DNA of 64,000 bases from contig LUOO01000112.1 of NCBI GenBank assembly GCA_001626765.1, positions 1-64,000 on the forward strand. The letters run 5' to 3'. The DNA comes from Maritimibacter sp. REDSEA-S28_B5. GTDB lineage: Bacteria > Pseudomonadota > Alphaproteobacteria > Rhodobacterales > Rhodobacteraceae. The position numbers and the translations under genes were made by a program. Below the pieces are notes generated by a model, which was given only the letters and a program-made list of their open reading frames with translations, did no database searches and was not told the origin of the DNA. The first letter of the stretch is position 1. The number at the start of each line of letters is the position of its first letter. Of the stretch, positions 62,901 to 64,000 are shown piece by piece.

Positions 62901-63674
62901 AGCGCCGCCCGCGCGGTTCAGGCGCTGGATGAACCCGACGATGAAAATCCCGCCGCCGCCCGTACCCGCGCGGGCGAGGGCACCGCGCGTGTCTATGGCT
63001 CGAAACCCGGTGCCTATGGCGCGGGGCTGCAAGCGATGATCGACGAGCGGCTGTGGGAACGCAAAGCCGACCTCGCCGAAGCCTACCTCGACTGGGGCGG
63101 CTATGCCTATAGCGCGGGTGGCGAAGGGCAGCGGGACAGGGAAGGGTTCGAAGAGCGCCTCACTCAGACCGAGGCCATCGTGCAGAACCAGGACAACCGC
63201 GAACACGACCTGCTGGACTCGGACGATTACTACCAGTTCGAGGGCGGTGCCGCCGCCGCCGTTTCAACCCTCCAAGGCCGTGACCGCCCGATCTATCACA
63301 ACGACCATTCCCGCCCGGAACGCCCTGTGATCCGCACGCTGGACGAGGAAATCGGGCGCGTGATCCGGTCACGCGTCGTGAACCCGAAGTGGATCGATGG
63401 GGTCAAACGCCACGGCTACAAGGGCGCGTTCGAAATCGCCGCGACGGTCGATTACCTTTTTGCTTTCGCGGCGACCACGGGGGCCGTGCGCGACCACCAT
63501 TTCGACCTCGTCCATGCCGCGTTCCTCGAAGACGAAGACACCCGCCAGTTCATCGCCGATCACAACGCGCCCGCGCTCGCCGAGATCGCGCAGCGCTTGG
63601 CCGAGGCGATGGACCGTGGTCTCTGGACGCCGCGCAGCAATTCCGCCCGCGTGCTGATCGAGGGCCTGAGATGA
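59985..63674 (+). CDS. cobN: Cobaltochelatase subunit CobN
   Basis: The 1229-residue large subunit of the aerobic ATP-dependent cobalt chelatase inserts cobalt into hydrogenobyrinic acid a,c-diamide, together with CobS and CobT. It resembles magnesium chelatase subunit H. Landmarks include VVHMGKHGNLEWLPGKALALS near residue 555 and GVQPARGYNIDPTDTYHSPDL before it. The ATG at 59985 overlaps the mini-frame stop. Its stop overlaps the next GNAT start by ATGA. Confidence 0.95.
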   Translation: MHLLAATPGAIDDGKDAVDLGQTPADVVFISAADTELAALSEARTEMETPPTLRLANLTHLNHPMSVDLHLDDCATKSRLVIARVLGGTGYWRYGVEQYAARLAEAGVPLALLPGDDKPDGELASLSTVPDEDYAALWAYLVEGGPENAANFLAYTRAMLDGTEPPQPAKPLLRAGVYWPGAGVSDLATVRQGWAQGAPVVPLVFYRALVQGAGLNPINRLVRSLIRQGLNPLPIFVASLKDPVSTATLEALFTDAAPDVILNCTSFAVGSPHAGDDSPANPLAMPAANAAPVFQVVLAGSSEEAWASGTTGLSARDIAMNVALPEVDGRILSRAVSFKGEAFFDEATQCPIATYRAQGDRVDFVARLAANWARLRRTPEADRRVALVLANYPNKDGRLANGVGLDTPAATVHALRLLSDAGYRVNDAPADSDALMQAIMAGPTNWLVDRARRSGGVDLSMADYQIFYGQLPFALRQRIEDRWGKPEADPFYEPGEVDCGRFKLSVLTYGNVVVGVQPARGYNIDPTDTYHSPDLVPPHNYLAFYVWLRDVHRSQAVVHMGKHGNLEWLPGKALALSGDCLPEAVLGPMPHVYPFIVNDPGEGTQAKRRAQAVIIDHLTPPLTRAESYGPLRDLEALVDEYYEAAGVDPRRITHLRREILSLSSVTGLDIDVGMTGKDEEGDLAKLDAYLCELKEAQIRDGLHVFGQSPTGRLERDLVQALVRVPRGDGQGADASLIRALAVDFGMAFDPLDCDMAESWEGPKPEVLIGGTWRSHGDTVERLEDFSARLIDGDVAPPGPASAAVLDGIRTAVLPTVRACGPDEGAGLLTALSGRFVAPAPSGAPTRGRLDVLPTGRNFFSVDSRAVPTPTAWALGWKSASLLIDKYLQTHGDWPRTMLVTAWGTANMRTGGDDIAQALALMGVKPKWDAANRRVTGFDVLPLGVLGRPRVDVTLRVSGFFRDAFPQLIALVDSAARAVQALDEPDDENPAAARTRAGEGTARVYGSKPGAYGAGLQAMIDERLWERKADLAEAYLDWGGYAYSAGGEGQRDREGFEERLTQTEAIVQNQDNREHDLLDSDDYYQFEGGAAAAVSTLQGRDRPIYHNDHSRPERPVIRTLDEEIGRVIRSRVVNPKWIDGVKRHGYKGAFEIAATVDYLFAFAATTGAVRDHHFDLVHAAFLEDEDTRQFIADHNAPALAEIAQRLAEAMDRGLWTPRSNSARVLIEGLR

Positions 63675-64000
63675 CTCCGCATCGCTTCAAGCCCACGGAC
63701 CCCGCCGAGCCCCTTCTGGCGCTTATCGCTCGCGCCTTTGCCTACATGGAAGGGCGGGTCGATCCGCCCTCCTCGATGAACCGGCTGACGGCGGCCAGCA
63801 TCGCAGAACAGGCCACTTCGGGCGAAATCTGGATCATCGGTCGCGCCGAGGCGCCCGAGGCCTGCGTATTCTTCACGCCCGAGGAGGACGCGCTTTATGT
63901 CGGCAAGCTCGCCGTCGATCACGCCGCGCGGCGCAGGGGTCATGCGCGCACCCTTATGGCACTTGCTGAAGATCGCGCGCGTGCGCTGGGCAAACCGGTC
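63671..64000 (+). CDS. GNAT family acetyltransferase, partial at window edge
   Basis: 110 codons are visible, open at the right edge. The acetyl-CoA motif region DHAARRRGHARTLMALAEDRA matches GNAT motif A. The start overlaps the cobN stop (ATGA), so it is in the cobalamin operon. The C terminus and substrate are unknown. Confidence 0.8.
   Translation, partial: MTPHRFKPTDPAEPLLALIARAFAYMEGRVDPPSSMNRLTAASIAEQATSGEIWIIGRAEAPEACVFFTPEEDALYVGKLAVDHAARRRGHARTLMALAEDRARALGKPV

Overview
The window is GC-rich bacterial chromosome, densely packed with genes, and its gene content points to a marine-type alphaproteobacterium of the Rhodobacteraceae (Roseobacter group). Lineage markers include a TrcR-type cell-cycle regulator, a COQ9-family protein, an imuC/dnaE2-type polymerase, two TRAP transporters, the aerobic-type cobalt chelatase subunit CobN and a DUF1636 protein in a cobalamin operon. 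I saw no rRNA, tRNA, insertion sequence or CRISPR array.

Layout. 1-5484: end of dnaE2, rpe, then a leftward DUF2064/rnr/lytic-transglycosylase run. 5663-9932: secreted RNase T2, trcR, a DUF4453 protein. 7890-15355: envelope pair of alpha-2-macroglobulin and PBP1C. 15492-25718: hybrid histidine kinase, yaaA, recQ, yggT, thioesterase, MFS transporter, mepA, phytase-like protein and yhhQ. 25726-25941: an unrecognised structured RNA carrying a 13-codon reading frame and its own terminator, just before the ribosome-rescue gene arfB. 26426-28076: an AT-richer island holding a compact retron, with a perfect 12-bp a1/a2 inverted repeat bounding an msr-msd region, followed by a reverse transcriptase fused to a TIR domain. 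28073-37091: pncB, oxidoreductases, coq9, rpsU, an ArsR/AHSA1 pair and a phosphohexomutase.

37117-47689 is a transport and catabolic locus. Two TRAP operons converge. The left one also encodes a creatinase-like M24 protein that has lost expected metal ligands, and a DUF3237 protein. The promoter regions of both carry the same palindrome ACAAAC-N6-GTTTGT, and a TetR gene sits beside one copy, so one regulator probably controls both operons.

48294-50535 and 57395-64000 are cobalamin regions. The first encodes DUF1636, a threonine-phosphate decarboxylase-type enzyme and CbiB. The second begins with a cobalamin riboswitch followed by cbiM-like, cobW, an acetyltransferase, a 24-codon coupling frame, cobN and a second acetyltransferase cut by the window edge. 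Between them lie a secreted lytic transglycosylase, a 31-residue membrane protein gene, a YbjN protein, smc and an alpha/beta hydrolase.

The most interesting items are the RT-TIR retron with its ncRNA, the self-complementary RNA before arfB (an anti-Shine-Dalgarno block with two competing partners), and the two-copy TetR operator joining the TRAP operons.
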